Of a stretch of 64,000 nucleotides of DNA, positions 7,906 to 15,359 are shown in pieces; within the stretch, counting starts at the first letter, position 1, and each line of letters starts with the position of its first letter. The notes below the pieces were generated by a model. It ran no database searches. It had not been told where the DNA came from and saw nothing but the letters and a program-made list of their open reading frames with translations. The position numbers were made by a program, and so were the translations under genes. This DNA comes from Aeromicrobium sp. Root495. GTDB lineage: Bacteria > Actinomycetota > Actinomycetes > Propionibacteriales > Nocardioidaceae. The stretch is taken from NCBI RefSeq assembly GCF_001426755.1, contig NZ_LMFJ01000001.1:2780528-2844527 (forward strand). Direction: 5' to 3'.

Positions 7906-8702
7906 CACGCCTCCTCGGGCCGGCGCGCCACCATCAGCCGCGAGCCGCCCATCGGGAACCTGAGCCCCCACCGCAACAGGGCGAGCTCCACCGTCATGAC
8001 CGTCGCACACACGGCATTGACCACGCGGGGCAGAGCCAGCTCCGCCGCGGCGTCGTGGTCGGCGGAGCGGCGAGCGAGCCGCGAGGCCACCATCAGCGGG
8101 AGGAGCAGGGTGACGAACGACGTCTCGTACCGCACCTCGAGGCCGGCCGCGCGAACACGGTCGCGCAGCTCGCGCGCGGTGTAGCGACGCACGTGGTGCG
8201 CGTGGACGTCGGCGGAGCTCCACAGCCATCGGTGCTGCGGGACGGTGACGGCCAGGGTCCCGCCGGGCCGCAGGGCCGCGAACACCTGGTCCAGCACGAC
8301 ATCGTCCTCGACGACGTGCTCGATGACGTCGAACGCCCCCACCACGTCGACCTGTTCGCCGACGTCGATGTGCCGGGCGTCCATCGTCCGCAGCTCGGCG
8401 CCCGGGAGCCGCTCACGGACGAATGGCAGCGCCTCCTCGAACAGCTCGGTGCCGATCAGGTGCGCCCGGGGGTACTCCTCGGCCAGCCCGGCCAGCACGA
8501 ACCCGGTGCCGCAGCCGATCTCGAGGATGCGCCGGGGTGCGGCGACCTCGCGTCGCAGGGCCCAGCGGATGAGGCGGTTCCGAGCGACGAACCAGAAGTT
8601 CTGCTGCTCCAGGGCAGCCAGCTCTGCGAAGAGACCGGGGTCGAATCCGCCCTCGGCGTCCGGCGACCACTCGACCACGCCGGACGGTACCACGCGCGTC
8701 AC
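7905..8702 (-). CDS. Class I SAM-dependent methyltransferase
   Basis: A 265-aa methyltransferase heading the amino-sugar operon. SAM motif I is ILEIGCGTGFVLAGL (about residues 59-73), motif II is LIGTELFEEAL, and FDVIEHVVEDDVVLDQ is the acidic motif before RPGGTLAVTVP. A C-terminal hydrophobic patch (VTLLLPLMVASRLA) suggests membrane association. The FW-x-x-R-N-x-L-I start of the domain is common in methyltransferases of glycan loci. The GTG at 8702 is the first plausible start. Its acceptor may be a sugar or lipid-linked intermediate of the operon; this is inference from context. Confidence 0.75.
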   Translation of the reverse strand: MTRVVPSGVVEWSPDAEGGFDPGLFAELAALEQQNFWFVARNRLIRWALRREVAAPRRILEIGCGTGFVLAGLAEEYPRAHLIGTELFEEALPFVRERLPGAELRTMDARHIDVGEQVDVVGAFDVIEHVVEDDVVLDQVFAALRPGGTLAVTVPQHRWLWSSADVHAHHVRRYTARELRDRVRAAGLEVRYETSFVTLLLPLMVASRLARRSADHDAAAELALPRVVNAVCATVMTVELALLRWGLRFPMGGSRLMVARRPEEA

Positions 8703-8795
8703 GAGCCCCGCCGCTCATCGCCGGAACCCGACCGTTCGTCGCGGCGCACTCCCGTTGGACCGTCCCACGAGCGGCCCTCGTCGACCCGTCCACAC

Positions 8796-8811
8796 CGTGA
8801 CCTGGCACACA
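8796..8811. promoter_or_regulatory. Candidate Crp/GlxR site upstream of DUF485-actP
   Basis: CGTGA-CCTGGC-ACACA has the TGTGA-N6-TCACA layout of actinobacterial Crp sites, matching 8 of 10 half-site bases. It lies 73 bp before the DUF485 start. A second site of the same form precedes acs. A crp gene is in the window. A matrix scan was not possible, so this is tentative. Confidence 0.4.
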
Positions 8812-8883
8812 GCGGGCCTCGCTCCCTAGCGTCGGGGCGAGGCACATCCCTGTGCCCGTCCCCGCATCGAAGAGGTGAGTCAC

Positions 8884-9222
8884 GTGACCGAGAAGGTGAC
8901 GCCCGAGGCCCACGCGGCCTACCAACGCATCCATGCCTCGCCCGAGTTCGCCAGGCTCCAGAGCGGCTACCTCCGGTTCGTCGTCCCCACGACGGTCGGG
9001 TTCATGCTCTGGTACCTGCTGTACGTCGTGTGCTCCAACTGGGCGCCCGGCTTCATGGGCACCAAGGTCGTGGGCAACATCAACGTCGCCCTGGTCTTCG
9101 GGCTCCTGCAGTTCATCACGACCTTCGCCATCGCCTGGGTCTACGCCAAGTACTCGGCCCGCGCGATGGACCCCATCGCTGACGCCCTGAACGAGGAGTT
9201 CGAGAAGGAGATCAACCGATGA
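8884..9222 (+). CDS. DUF485 family membrane protein
   Basis: A 112-aa protein with two transmembrane spans (FVVPTTVGFMLWYLLYVVC and VALVFGLLQFITTFAIAWVYA) and a C-terminal YAKYSARAMDPIADALNEE segment, the DUF485 pattern. DUF485 proteins (YjcH in E. coli) nearly always sit next to the acetate permease ActP, as here, and probably assist it in the membrane. GTG at 8884 is preferred because AGAGGTGA lies 5 bases upstream; GTG at 8875 would overlap that site. The stop overlaps the actP start as ATGA, implying translational coupling. Confidence 0.88.
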   Translation: MTEKVTPEAHAAYQRIHASPEFARLQSGYLRFVVPTTVGFMLWYLLYVVCSNWAPGFMGTKVVGNINVALVFGLLQFITTFAIAWVYAKYSARAMDPIADALNEEFEKEINR

Positions 9223-10889
9223 GCGCGCTCCTCACGAGCGGCGACGTGCTGTCCGCCGCCTCCGACACCAACGACCACCAGGCCCTCACGGCCACGCTCT
9301 TCGTCCTCGTGGTGCTGCTCACCGTGGGCATCACCTTCTGGGCGAGCCGCAACACCAAGACGGCGGCCGACTACTACGCCGGTGGCCGCTCCTTCAGCGG
9401 CGTCCAGAACGGGTTCGCGATCGGCGGCGACTACATGTCGGCGGCGTCGTTCCTCGGCATCTCCGGCGCCATCGCACTGTCCGGCTACGACGGCTTCCTG
9501 TACTCCATCGGCTTCCTCGTGGCCTGGCTCGTGGCTCTGCTCCTCGTGGCCGAGCTCCTGCGCAACTCCGGCCGCTTCACGATGGCCGACCAGCTGGCCT
9601 ACCGGATGAGGCAGAAGCCGGTCCGCACGGCGGCAGCCACGTCGACGATCGTCGTGTCGATCTTCTACCTGCTCGCCCAGATGGTGGGCGCCGGCGCGCT
9701 CGTGTCGCTGCTGCTGGGCGTCGACAGCCAGACGGCCAAGAACCTGACGATCGTCGCGGTCGGCATCCTGATGATCTTCTACGTCGTCTTCGGCGGCATG
9801 AAGGGCACGACCTGGGTGCAGATCGTGAAGGCCGTCCTGCTCATGTTCGGCACGCTGCTCATCTCGATCCTCGTGCTGGCCAAGTTCGGCTTCAACGTGT
9901 CCGACCTGCTGGGCACCGCGGCGGAGAACAGTGGCAAGGGGTCGGCGTTCCTCGAGCCGGGCCTCAAGTACGGCGCCACCACCACGAGCAAGATCGACTT
10001 CCTGTCGCTCGGCATCGCGCTCGTGCTCGGCACCGCCGGCCTGCCGCACATCCTCGTGCGGTTCTACACGGTCCCGACGGCCCGCCAGGCGCGCCAGTCG
10101 GTCCTGTGGGCCATCGGCATCATCGGCACCTTCTACCTGCTGACGCTCGTGCTCGGCTTCGGCGCCGCGGCGCTCGTGAAGGGTGACGCCAAGGACCGCA
10201 TCGTCGAGTCCGGCGGCAACCTGGCCTCACCGCTCCTGGCCGAGGCCGTGGGCGGTGGTCCCGGGACGACCGGTGGCGCCGTCCTGCTGGCCCTCATCTC
10301 GGCCGTCGCGTTCGCGACGATCCTCGCCGTGGTGGCCGGCCTGACGCTGACGTCGGCGTCGTCGGTGGCGCACGACCTCTACGCCAACGTGTGGAACAAG
10401 CAGGCCGACGTCACGGGCGCCCAGGAGGTGAAGGTGGCACGGATCGCCGCCTTCGTCATCGGCGGCGTGGCCATCGCGCTGGCCATCCCGGGCCAGAGCC
10501 TGAACGTCGCGTTCCTCGTGGCGCTCGCGTTCGCCGTGGCGGCGTCGGCCAACCTGCCGGCGCTGCTCTACAACCTGTTCTGGAAGCGCTTCAACACCCG
10601 CGGCGCCGTCTGGAGCATCTACGGCGGGCTCATCTCGTCGGTGGGCCTCGTCATCTTCTCGCCCATCGTCTCGGGCAAGGGGCTCGACCCGACGGGCAAG
10701 AACCTGTCGCTGCTGCCCACGAGCATCGACATCAGCTGGTTCCCGCTCGAGAACCCGGGCATCGTCTCCATCCCGCTCGGCTTCTTCCTGGGCTGGCTGG
10801 GCACGGTGACGTCGAAGGAGCGCACGAGCGAGGAGCGCTTCCCCGAGCTCGAGGTCCGCTCCCTCACCGGAGCCGGCTCCGAAAAGTGA
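9219..10889 (+). CDS. actP: Cation/acetate symporter ActP
   Basis: A 556-aa sodium:solute symporter (SSS family) with about 13 membrane spans. Typical features are RNTKTAADYYAGGRSFSGVQNGFAIGGDYMSAASFLGI after the first span, the SSS signature around GLPHILVRFYTVPTARQARQS, and ATILAVVAGLTLTSASSVAHDLY. These match ActP/MctC acetate and pyruvate carriers. It follows the DUF485 gene with ATGA overlap and precedes acs, so the unit imports acetate and activates it. The N-terminus lacks a long signal peptide. A second, more divergent copy lies at 15359. Confidence 0.92.
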   Translation: MSALLTSGDVLSAASDTNDHQALTATLFVLVVLLTVGITFWASRNTKTAADYYAGGRSFSGVQNGFAIGGDYMSAASFLGISGAIALSGYDGFLYSIGFLVAWLVALLLVAELLRNSGRFTMADQLAYRMRQKPVRTAAATSTIVVSIFYLLAQMVGAGALVSLLLGVDSQTAKNLTIVAVGILMIFYVVFGGMKGTTWVQIVKAVLLMFGTLLISILVLAKFGFNVSDLLGTAAENSGKGSAFLEPGLKYGATTTSKIDFLSLGIALVLGTAGLPHILVRFYTVPTARQARQSVLWAIGIIGTFYLLTLVLGFGAAALVKGDAKDRIVESGGNLASPLLAEAVGGGPGTTGGAVLLALISAVAFATILAVVAGLTLTSASSVAHDLYANVWNKQADVTGAQEVKVARIAAFVIGGVAIALAIPGQSLNVAFLVALAFAVAASANLPALLYNLFWKRFNTRGAVWSIYGGLISSVGLVIFSPIVSGKGLDPTGKNLSLLPTSIDISWFPLENPGIVSIPLGFFLGWLGTVTSKERTSEERFPELEVRSLTGAGSEK

Positions 10890-10897
10890 CCCGTCCC

Positions 10898-10960
10898 CGC
10901 TGAGTGTGACCGTTCGGTTGGTTTTCTCGCCTGGATCCAACCGAACGGTCACGCTCAGCG
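10898..10960. terminator. Long inverted repeat between actP and acs
   Basis: Two 24-base arms (10898-10921 and 10937-10960) are complementary except for one position that can form a G-U pair; the loop is 15 bases and starts TTTTC. It starts 8 bases after the actP stop, so a terminator or attenuator for actP is likely. The core CCGTTCGGTTGG/CCAACCGAACGG could also be an operator. Confidence 0.65.
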
Positions 10961-11002
10961 GTGGGGCGGGGCAACCCCGGCGCAACCCGCAGTGCTCCAG
11001 CG

Positions 11003-11018
11003 TGTGCGCTGGGACACA
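11003..11018. promoter_or_regulatory. Candidate Crp/GlxR site upstream of acs
   Basis: TGTGC-GCTGGG-ACACA has the TGTGA-N6-TCACA layout with 8 of 10 half-site matches, 38 bp before the acs start. It shares form with the site at 8796. The function is inferred from pattern and from known cAMP control of acetate genes in actinobacteria. Confidence 0.42.
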
Positions 11019-11056
11019 ATGAACGAGAACCCAGAGATCTCTCTGAAGGAGAAGAC

Positions 11057-13024
11057 GTGAGCGACCAGGCCATCAGCAACCTCGCCCGTGAAGAGCGCAC
11101 CTTCGAGCCGCCGGCGGACCTCGCCGCGCAGGCCAACGTGAAGGCCGACATCTACGCCGAGGCCGACGCCGACCGCCAGGCGTTCTGGGGCAAGGCGGCC
11201 GAGCGCCTCGCGTGGGGCGAACCCTTCACCGAGGTCCTCGACTGGAGCAACCCGCCCTTCGCGAAGTGGTTCGTGGGCGGCAAGCTCAACGTCGCCTACA
11301 ACTGCGTCGACCGGCACGTCGAGAACGGGCTGGGCGACAAGGTCGCGCTGCACTTCGTGGGCGAGCCGGGCGACACCCGCACCATCACGTACAGCCAGCT
11401 CAAGGACGAGGTCTCGCAGGCCGCCAACGCCATCACCGAGCTGGGCATCGAGACCGGCGACCGGGTGGCCATCTACCTGCCGATGATCCCCGAGGCCGTC
11501 ATCGCGATGCTCGCGTGCGCCCGGGTCGGCGCCCCCCACACCGTGGTCTTCGGCGGCTTCTCCTCCGACGCCCTCGCCTCCCGCGTGGAGGACTGCGAGG
11601 CCAAGCTCATCATCACCTCCGACGGCGGCTACCGCCGCGGCAAGCCGTCGGCCCTGAAGCCGGCGGTCGACGAGGCCATCGCCAAGCTCGGCGACGCGAG
11701 CCCCGTCGAGAACGTGCTGGTGGTCAAGCGCACGGGCGAGGACGTCGCCTGGAACAGCGACATCGACGTCTGGTGGGACGAGGTCGTGGGAGAGTCCTCC
11801 ACCGACCACACCCCGGAGATGTTCGACTCCGAGCACCCGCTCTACGTCATGTACACGTCGGGCACCACGGGCAAGCCCAAGGGGATCCTGCACACGAGCG
11901 CGGGCTACCTGACCCAGGCCGCCTACACGTTCTGGGCCACGTTCGACCACAAGCCCGACACGGACGTGTACTGGTGCACCGCCGACGTCGGCTGGGTCAC
12001 CGGCCACTCCTACATCGTCTACGGCCCCACGGCCGAGGGCGCCACGCAGGTGCTCTACGAGGGAACCCCCGACACCCCGCACAAGGGTCGCTGGTGGGAG
12101 ATCATCGCCGAGTACGGAGTGACGCTCTTCTACACCGCACCCACCGCGATCCGCACGTGCATGAAGTGGGGCGAGCAGATCCCGGCCGAGCACGACCTGT
12201 CCAGCCTGCGCGTCCTCGGCTCCGTGGGTGAGTCCATCAACCCCGAGGCCTACGTCTGGTACCGCGAGAACATCGGCGGCGGCCAGACCCCCATCGTCGA
12301 CACGTGGTGGCAGACCGAGACCGGCGCGCACATGATCACCCCACTGCCCGGCGTCACGTCGGCCAAGCCCGGCTCGGCCATGACGGCCTTCCCCGGCATC
12401 GGTGCCGAGGTCGTCGACGACGCCGGCAAGCCGGTGGGCAACGGCGAGGGCGGCTACCTCGTCATCACCGAGCCCTGGCCCTCCATGCTGCGCACCATCT
12501 GGGGCGACGACGAGCGCTTCAAGGAGACCTACTGGTCGCGCTGGGAAGGCATGTACTTCGCCGGCGACGGTGCCAAGAAGGACGACACGGGAGCCATCTG
12601 GCTCCTCGGCCGGGTCGACGACGTCATGAACGTCTCCGGCCACCGGCTCTCCACCACCGAGATCGAGTCGGCCCTGGTGTCGCACCCGTCGGTGGCCGAG
12701 GCGGCCGTCGTCGGTGCGGCTGACGACACCACCGGCCAGGCCGTCGTGGCCTTCGTGATCCTGCGCGAGTCGGCCAAGGACGTCGAGGACGTCAGCGCCG
12801 ACCTGCGCAACCACGTGGCCAAGGAGATCGGCCCCATCGCCAAGCCGCGCCAGATCATGGTGGTCCCCGAGCTGCCCAAGACCCGCTCGGGCAAGATCAT
12901 GCGGCGCCTCCTGCGCGACGTCGCCGAGAACCGCGAGGTCGGCGACGCCACCACGCTCGCCGACAGCTCGGTCATGGACCTCATCACCGACGGTCTCAAG
13001 GACGCCACGTCCGACGAGGACTGA
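11057..13024 (+). CDS. acs: Acetate--CoA ligase (AMP-forming)
   Basis: A 655-aa acetyl-CoA synthetase that makes acetyl-CoA from acetate, ATP and CoA through acetyl-AMP. The N-terminal FWGKAAERLAWGEPFTEVLDWSNPPFAKWFVGGKLNVAYNCVDRH block is specific to the Acs subfamily. The AMP-binding loop YTSGTTGKPKG is at about 267-277, DTWWQTETGAHM contacts the adenylate, and the C-terminal SGKIMRR carries Lys613, the conserved residue acetylated in other Acs enzymes. GTG at 11057 has AAGGAG 6 bases upstream. Position between two symporters and a two-component system, plus a Crp-like site, fits induction by acetate or carbon status. Confidence 0.96.
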   Translation: MSDQAISNLAREERTFEPPADLAAQANVKADIYAEADADRQAFWGKAAERLAWGEPFTEVLDWSNPPFAKWFVGGKLNVAYNCVDRHVENGLGDKVALHFVGEPGDTRTITYSQLKDEVSQAANAITELGIETGDRVAIYLPMIPEAVIAMLACARVGAPHTVVFGGFSSDALASRVEDCEAKLIITSDGGYRRGKPSALKPAVDEAIAKLGDASPVENVLVVKRTGEDVAWNSDIDVWWDEVVGESSTDHTPEMFDSEHPLYVMYTSGTTGKPKGILHTSAGYLTQAAYTFWATFDHKPDTDVYWCTADVGWVTGHSYIVYGPTAEGATQVLYEGTPDTPHKGRWWEIIAEYGVTLFYTAPTAIRTCMKWGEQIPAEHDLSSLRVLGSVGESINPEAYVWYRENIGGGQTPIVDTWWQTETGAHMITPLPGVTSAKPGSAMTAFPGIGAEVVDDAGKPVGNGEGGYLVITEPWPSMLRTIWGDDERFKETYWSRWEGMYFAGDGAKKDDTGAIWLLGRVDDVMNVSGHRLSTTEIESALVSHPSVAEAAVVGAADDTTGQAVVAFVILRESAKDVEDVSADLRNHVAKEIGPIAKPRQIMVVPELPKTRSGKIMRRLLRDVAENREVGDATTLADSSVMDLITDGLKDATSDED

Positions 13025-13054
13025 GCCGGCTCCGCCGGGGGGACGGACGCTGAC

Positions 13055-14176
13055 ATGACCCAGCTGGCAGTCGCCCTGGCGGTGCTCGCCGTGCTCGTGG
13101 CAGCGAGCCTGGGCGCGCGCTGGTGGCTCCTGAGCCGCCGCCGCTCGCTCGGCTCGCCCGCCGACCGGGCCACGTACGCCACCCTGCACACCGCGTCGCA
13201 GATGGCGCCCGCGCTGCGTCGCGGGCTCGACGCCACGGCGGCGGCCGAGGCGTTGCCGCACCTCCGGGCGCTGCTCGGCACACCCACCGTCGGCGTCGTC
13301 GACCTGCACGGTGTCCTGGCCTGGAGTGGTCCAGAACCCGCCGTGGGCGATCTCGTGGAGCACGTCCTCGCCTCGGGAACGACGCAGTCCGTCGGCGGTG
13401 CCATCGCGGCTCCCCTCACCCTCGAGGACCTCGTGGTGGGGTGCGTCGTGACCGCCACAGACGAGCCGTCCGCCGGCCTCGCGCGGGCCACCACCGAGGT
13501 CGCCCGGTGGATGTCGGGACAGCTGGAGCTCGCCGAGCTGGCCACGTCGCGCACCGCGCTCATGGAGGCTGAGCTCCGGGCCCTGCGCGCCCAGATCTCT
13601 CCGCACTTCGTCTACAACTCACTCGCGGCCATCGCGTCGTTCGTGCGCACCGACCCCGAGCGCGCCCGCGAGCTCCTGCTCGAGTTCGCCGACTTCACCC
13701 GCTACTCCTTCCGCCAGCACGGCGAGTTCACGACGCTCGCCGAGGAGCTGCGGTCCATCGAGCGCTACCTCGTCCTGGAGAAGGCGCGCTTCGGCGACCG
13801 GCTCCGGGTGGTCACGCGCATCGCGCCCGAGGTGCTCAACGTGCGTCTGCCGTTCCTCTCGGTCCAGCCACTCGTCGAGAACGCCGTGCGGCACGGGCTG
13901 GAGGGCAAGGAGGGCGTCGGGACGGTCACGCTCATCGCGCTGGAGTCCGGGGTCGACTGCGTCATCACGATCGAGGACGACGGGATCGGGTCGGAGCCGG
14001 CCGACGTCCGCGCGGCGCTCGCGGGACGGTCCGCCAGTGGGTCGGTGGGCCTGGCCAACGTCGACGAGCGGTTGCGCACCGTCTACGGCAACGACCACGG
14101 GATCGTCGTCGAGACGGCCCCCGGCGAGGGAACCCTGGTGCGTCTCCGCGTCCCCAAGTTCCAGGAGCCGACGTGA
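13055..14176 (+). CDS. LytS-type sensor histidine kinase
   Basis: A 373-aa kinase with a single N-terminal membrane span (residues 4-25), a GAF-like region (about 55-160), then the His_kinase/LytS module. The phospho-acceptor box is ALRAQISPHFVYNSLAA (His in SPHF), the HATPase N-box is QPLVENAVRHGLEG and the G-boxes are DDGIG and GVGLANVDERL-like GSVGLANVDERLR. It partners with the LytTR regulator just downstream. Place between acs and a second symporter suggests it senses acetate or pyruvate availability, like BtsS/YpdA of E. coli; that analogy is inference. Confidence 0.9.
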   Translation: MTQLAVALAVLAVLVAASLGARWWLLSRRRSLGSPADRATYATLHTASQMAPALRRGLDATAAAEALPHLRALLGTPTVGVVDLHGVLAWSGPEPAVGDLVEHVLASGTTQSVGGAIAAPLTLEDLVVGCVVTATDEPSAGLARATTEVARWMSGQLELAELATSRTALMEAELRALRAQISPHFVYNSLAAIASFVRTDPERARELLLEFADFTRYSFRQHGEFTTLAEELRSIERYLVLEKARFGDRLRVVTRIAPEVLNVRLPFLSVQPLVENAVRHGLEGKEGVGTVTLIALESGVDCVITIEDDGIGSEPADVRAALAGRSASGSVGLANVDERLRTVYGNDHGIVVETAPGEGTLVRLRVPKFQEPT

Positions 14177-14220
14177 CCGGGGCGGTTGTGGTGCGTCGCC
14201 CGCGGCGCGAGGATGTCCCG

Positions 14221-14958
14221 ATGACGAGCACCACGGGACTGAGGACCCTCGTCGTCGACGACGAGCAGCCGGCCCGCGACGAGCTCGTCTTCCTCCTCGG
14301 ACGCGACGACCGCATCGGTGCCGTCGACACGGCCCGGTCCGGTGCTGAGGCGCTTCGCCGGCTCGAGGCCGGCGACGTCGACCTGATGTTCCTCGACGTC
14401 GCCATGCCCGGGCTCAGCGGCATCGACATCGCCCGCGTGGTGGCCCAGTTCCGACACCGGCCGCACATCGTCTTCGTGACGGCCCACGACAACCACGCCG
14501 TCGACGCGTTCGAGCTGGGCGCGGTCGACTACCTGCTCAAGCCCATCCGCGAGGAGCGTCTGGCCGAGAGCATCCGCCGCGCCGGCCAGGACGTCGACCC
14601 GTCGGAACCGGCCGACGAGACCATCACCGTCGAGCTCGCCGGCGTCACGCGGTTCGTGCAGCGCTCCCGCGTCACGTACGCCGAGGCCAACGGCGACTAC
14701 GTGCGTCTCCACACCGCCGACGGCGCGCACCACCTCATCCGCACCGCCCTCAGCGGTCTCGCCGACGACTGGGCACCTGCGGGATTTGCGCGCGTGCACC
14801 GCAGCATCGTGGTCAACCTCGCCCACGTCCGCGAGCTCCGGCAGGCGGCCGGGCGGACGAGCGTGGTGGTGCCCTCGGGCGACCGGCTCGTGGAGCTGGC
14901 CGTGGCCCGCCGGCACACCCGAGCGGTGCGCGAGCTCCTGACCGACCGCGGCGCATGA
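14221..14958 (+). CDS. LytTR family response regulator
   Basis: A 245-aa regulator. The receiver domain (about 1-120) has the acidic pair in VVDDEQPARDEL, phospho-acceptor Asp in DLMFLDVAMPGLSG, and the conserved Lys in DYLLKPI. The LytTR DNA-binding domain (about 140-240) includes YAEANGDYVRLHT, FARVHRSIVVNLAHV. ATG at 14221 gives a normal receiver N-terminus; a GTG at 14173 inside the kinase stop region would add 16 residues with no homology. Likely targets are the acetate transporter genes around it. It overlaps the following small membrane-protein gene by 4 bp. Confidence 0.9.
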   Translation: MTSTTGLRTLVVDDEQPARDELVFLLGRDDRIGAVDTARSGAEALRRLEAGDVDLMFLDVAMPGLSGIDIARVVAQFRHRPHIVFVTAHDNHAVDAFELGAVDYLLKPIREERLAESIRRAGQDVDPSEPADETITVELAGVTRFVQRSRVTYAEANGDYVRLHTADGAHHLIRTALSGLADDWAPAGFARVHRSIVVNLAHVRELRQAAGRTSVVVPSGDRLVELAVARRHTRAVRELLTDRGA

Positions 14959-15359
14959 GTGCCGGGACGGACGAGCCCGCCCCCACCGGCCGTCGCGTCC
15001 GGGTGGTGAACCCGCTCGTCGAGGCGTCGTCGCGATCGCCCCGCAGCGTGCGGCAGGAGATCGACGAGTCCACCACGATCGGTGAGCTCTACGTCCGGTC
15101 GCTCGTGCGGAGCCAGCTCAGGGCCGCCCTCACCGTCGTGGCCACGGTGCTGCTGCTCGTGGCGTCGCTCCCCCTCGTCTTCGTGCTCGTCGACGACGTC
15201 ACCACCGCTCGTCTGCTCGGCGTCCCTCTCCCCTGGTTGCTGCTCGGCGTGGCGGTGTATCCCGTGCTGATCGTGGTGGCCTGGCTCTACGTGCGGCAGG
15301 CCGAGCGCGCCGAGCAGGACTTCGCCGGGCTGGTCGAGCAGCACGACCAGGAGCTCTGA
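14955..15359 (+). CDS. Small two-span membrane protein partnered with the second symporter
   Basis: A 134-aa protein with a 50-residue cytoplasmic N-terminus and two hydrophobic spans (AALTVVATVLLLVASLPLVFVLVDD and VPLPWLLLGVAVYPVLIVVAWLYV) followed by RQAERAEQDFAGLVEQ. Topology and position directly before an ActP-like gene mirror the DUF485 protein at 8884, though sequence similarity is weak. ATGA overlap with the regulator and TGATG overlap with the symporter indicate tight co-translation. It probably supports the symporter. Confidence 0.75.
   Translation: MSAGTDEPAPTGRRVRVVNPLVEASSRSPRSVRQEIDESTTIGELYVRSLVRSQLRAALTVVATVLLLVASLPLVFVLVDDVTTARLLGVPLPWLLLGVAVYPVLIVVAWLYVRQAERAEQDFAGLVEQHDQEL

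Noticed and set aside
10955..13606. An 883-codon open frame antisense to acs and the kinase gene
   Set aside because: It mirrors the GC-rich third positions of two well-supported genes, is rich in Gly/Arg/His/Asp without motifs, and has no start signal.
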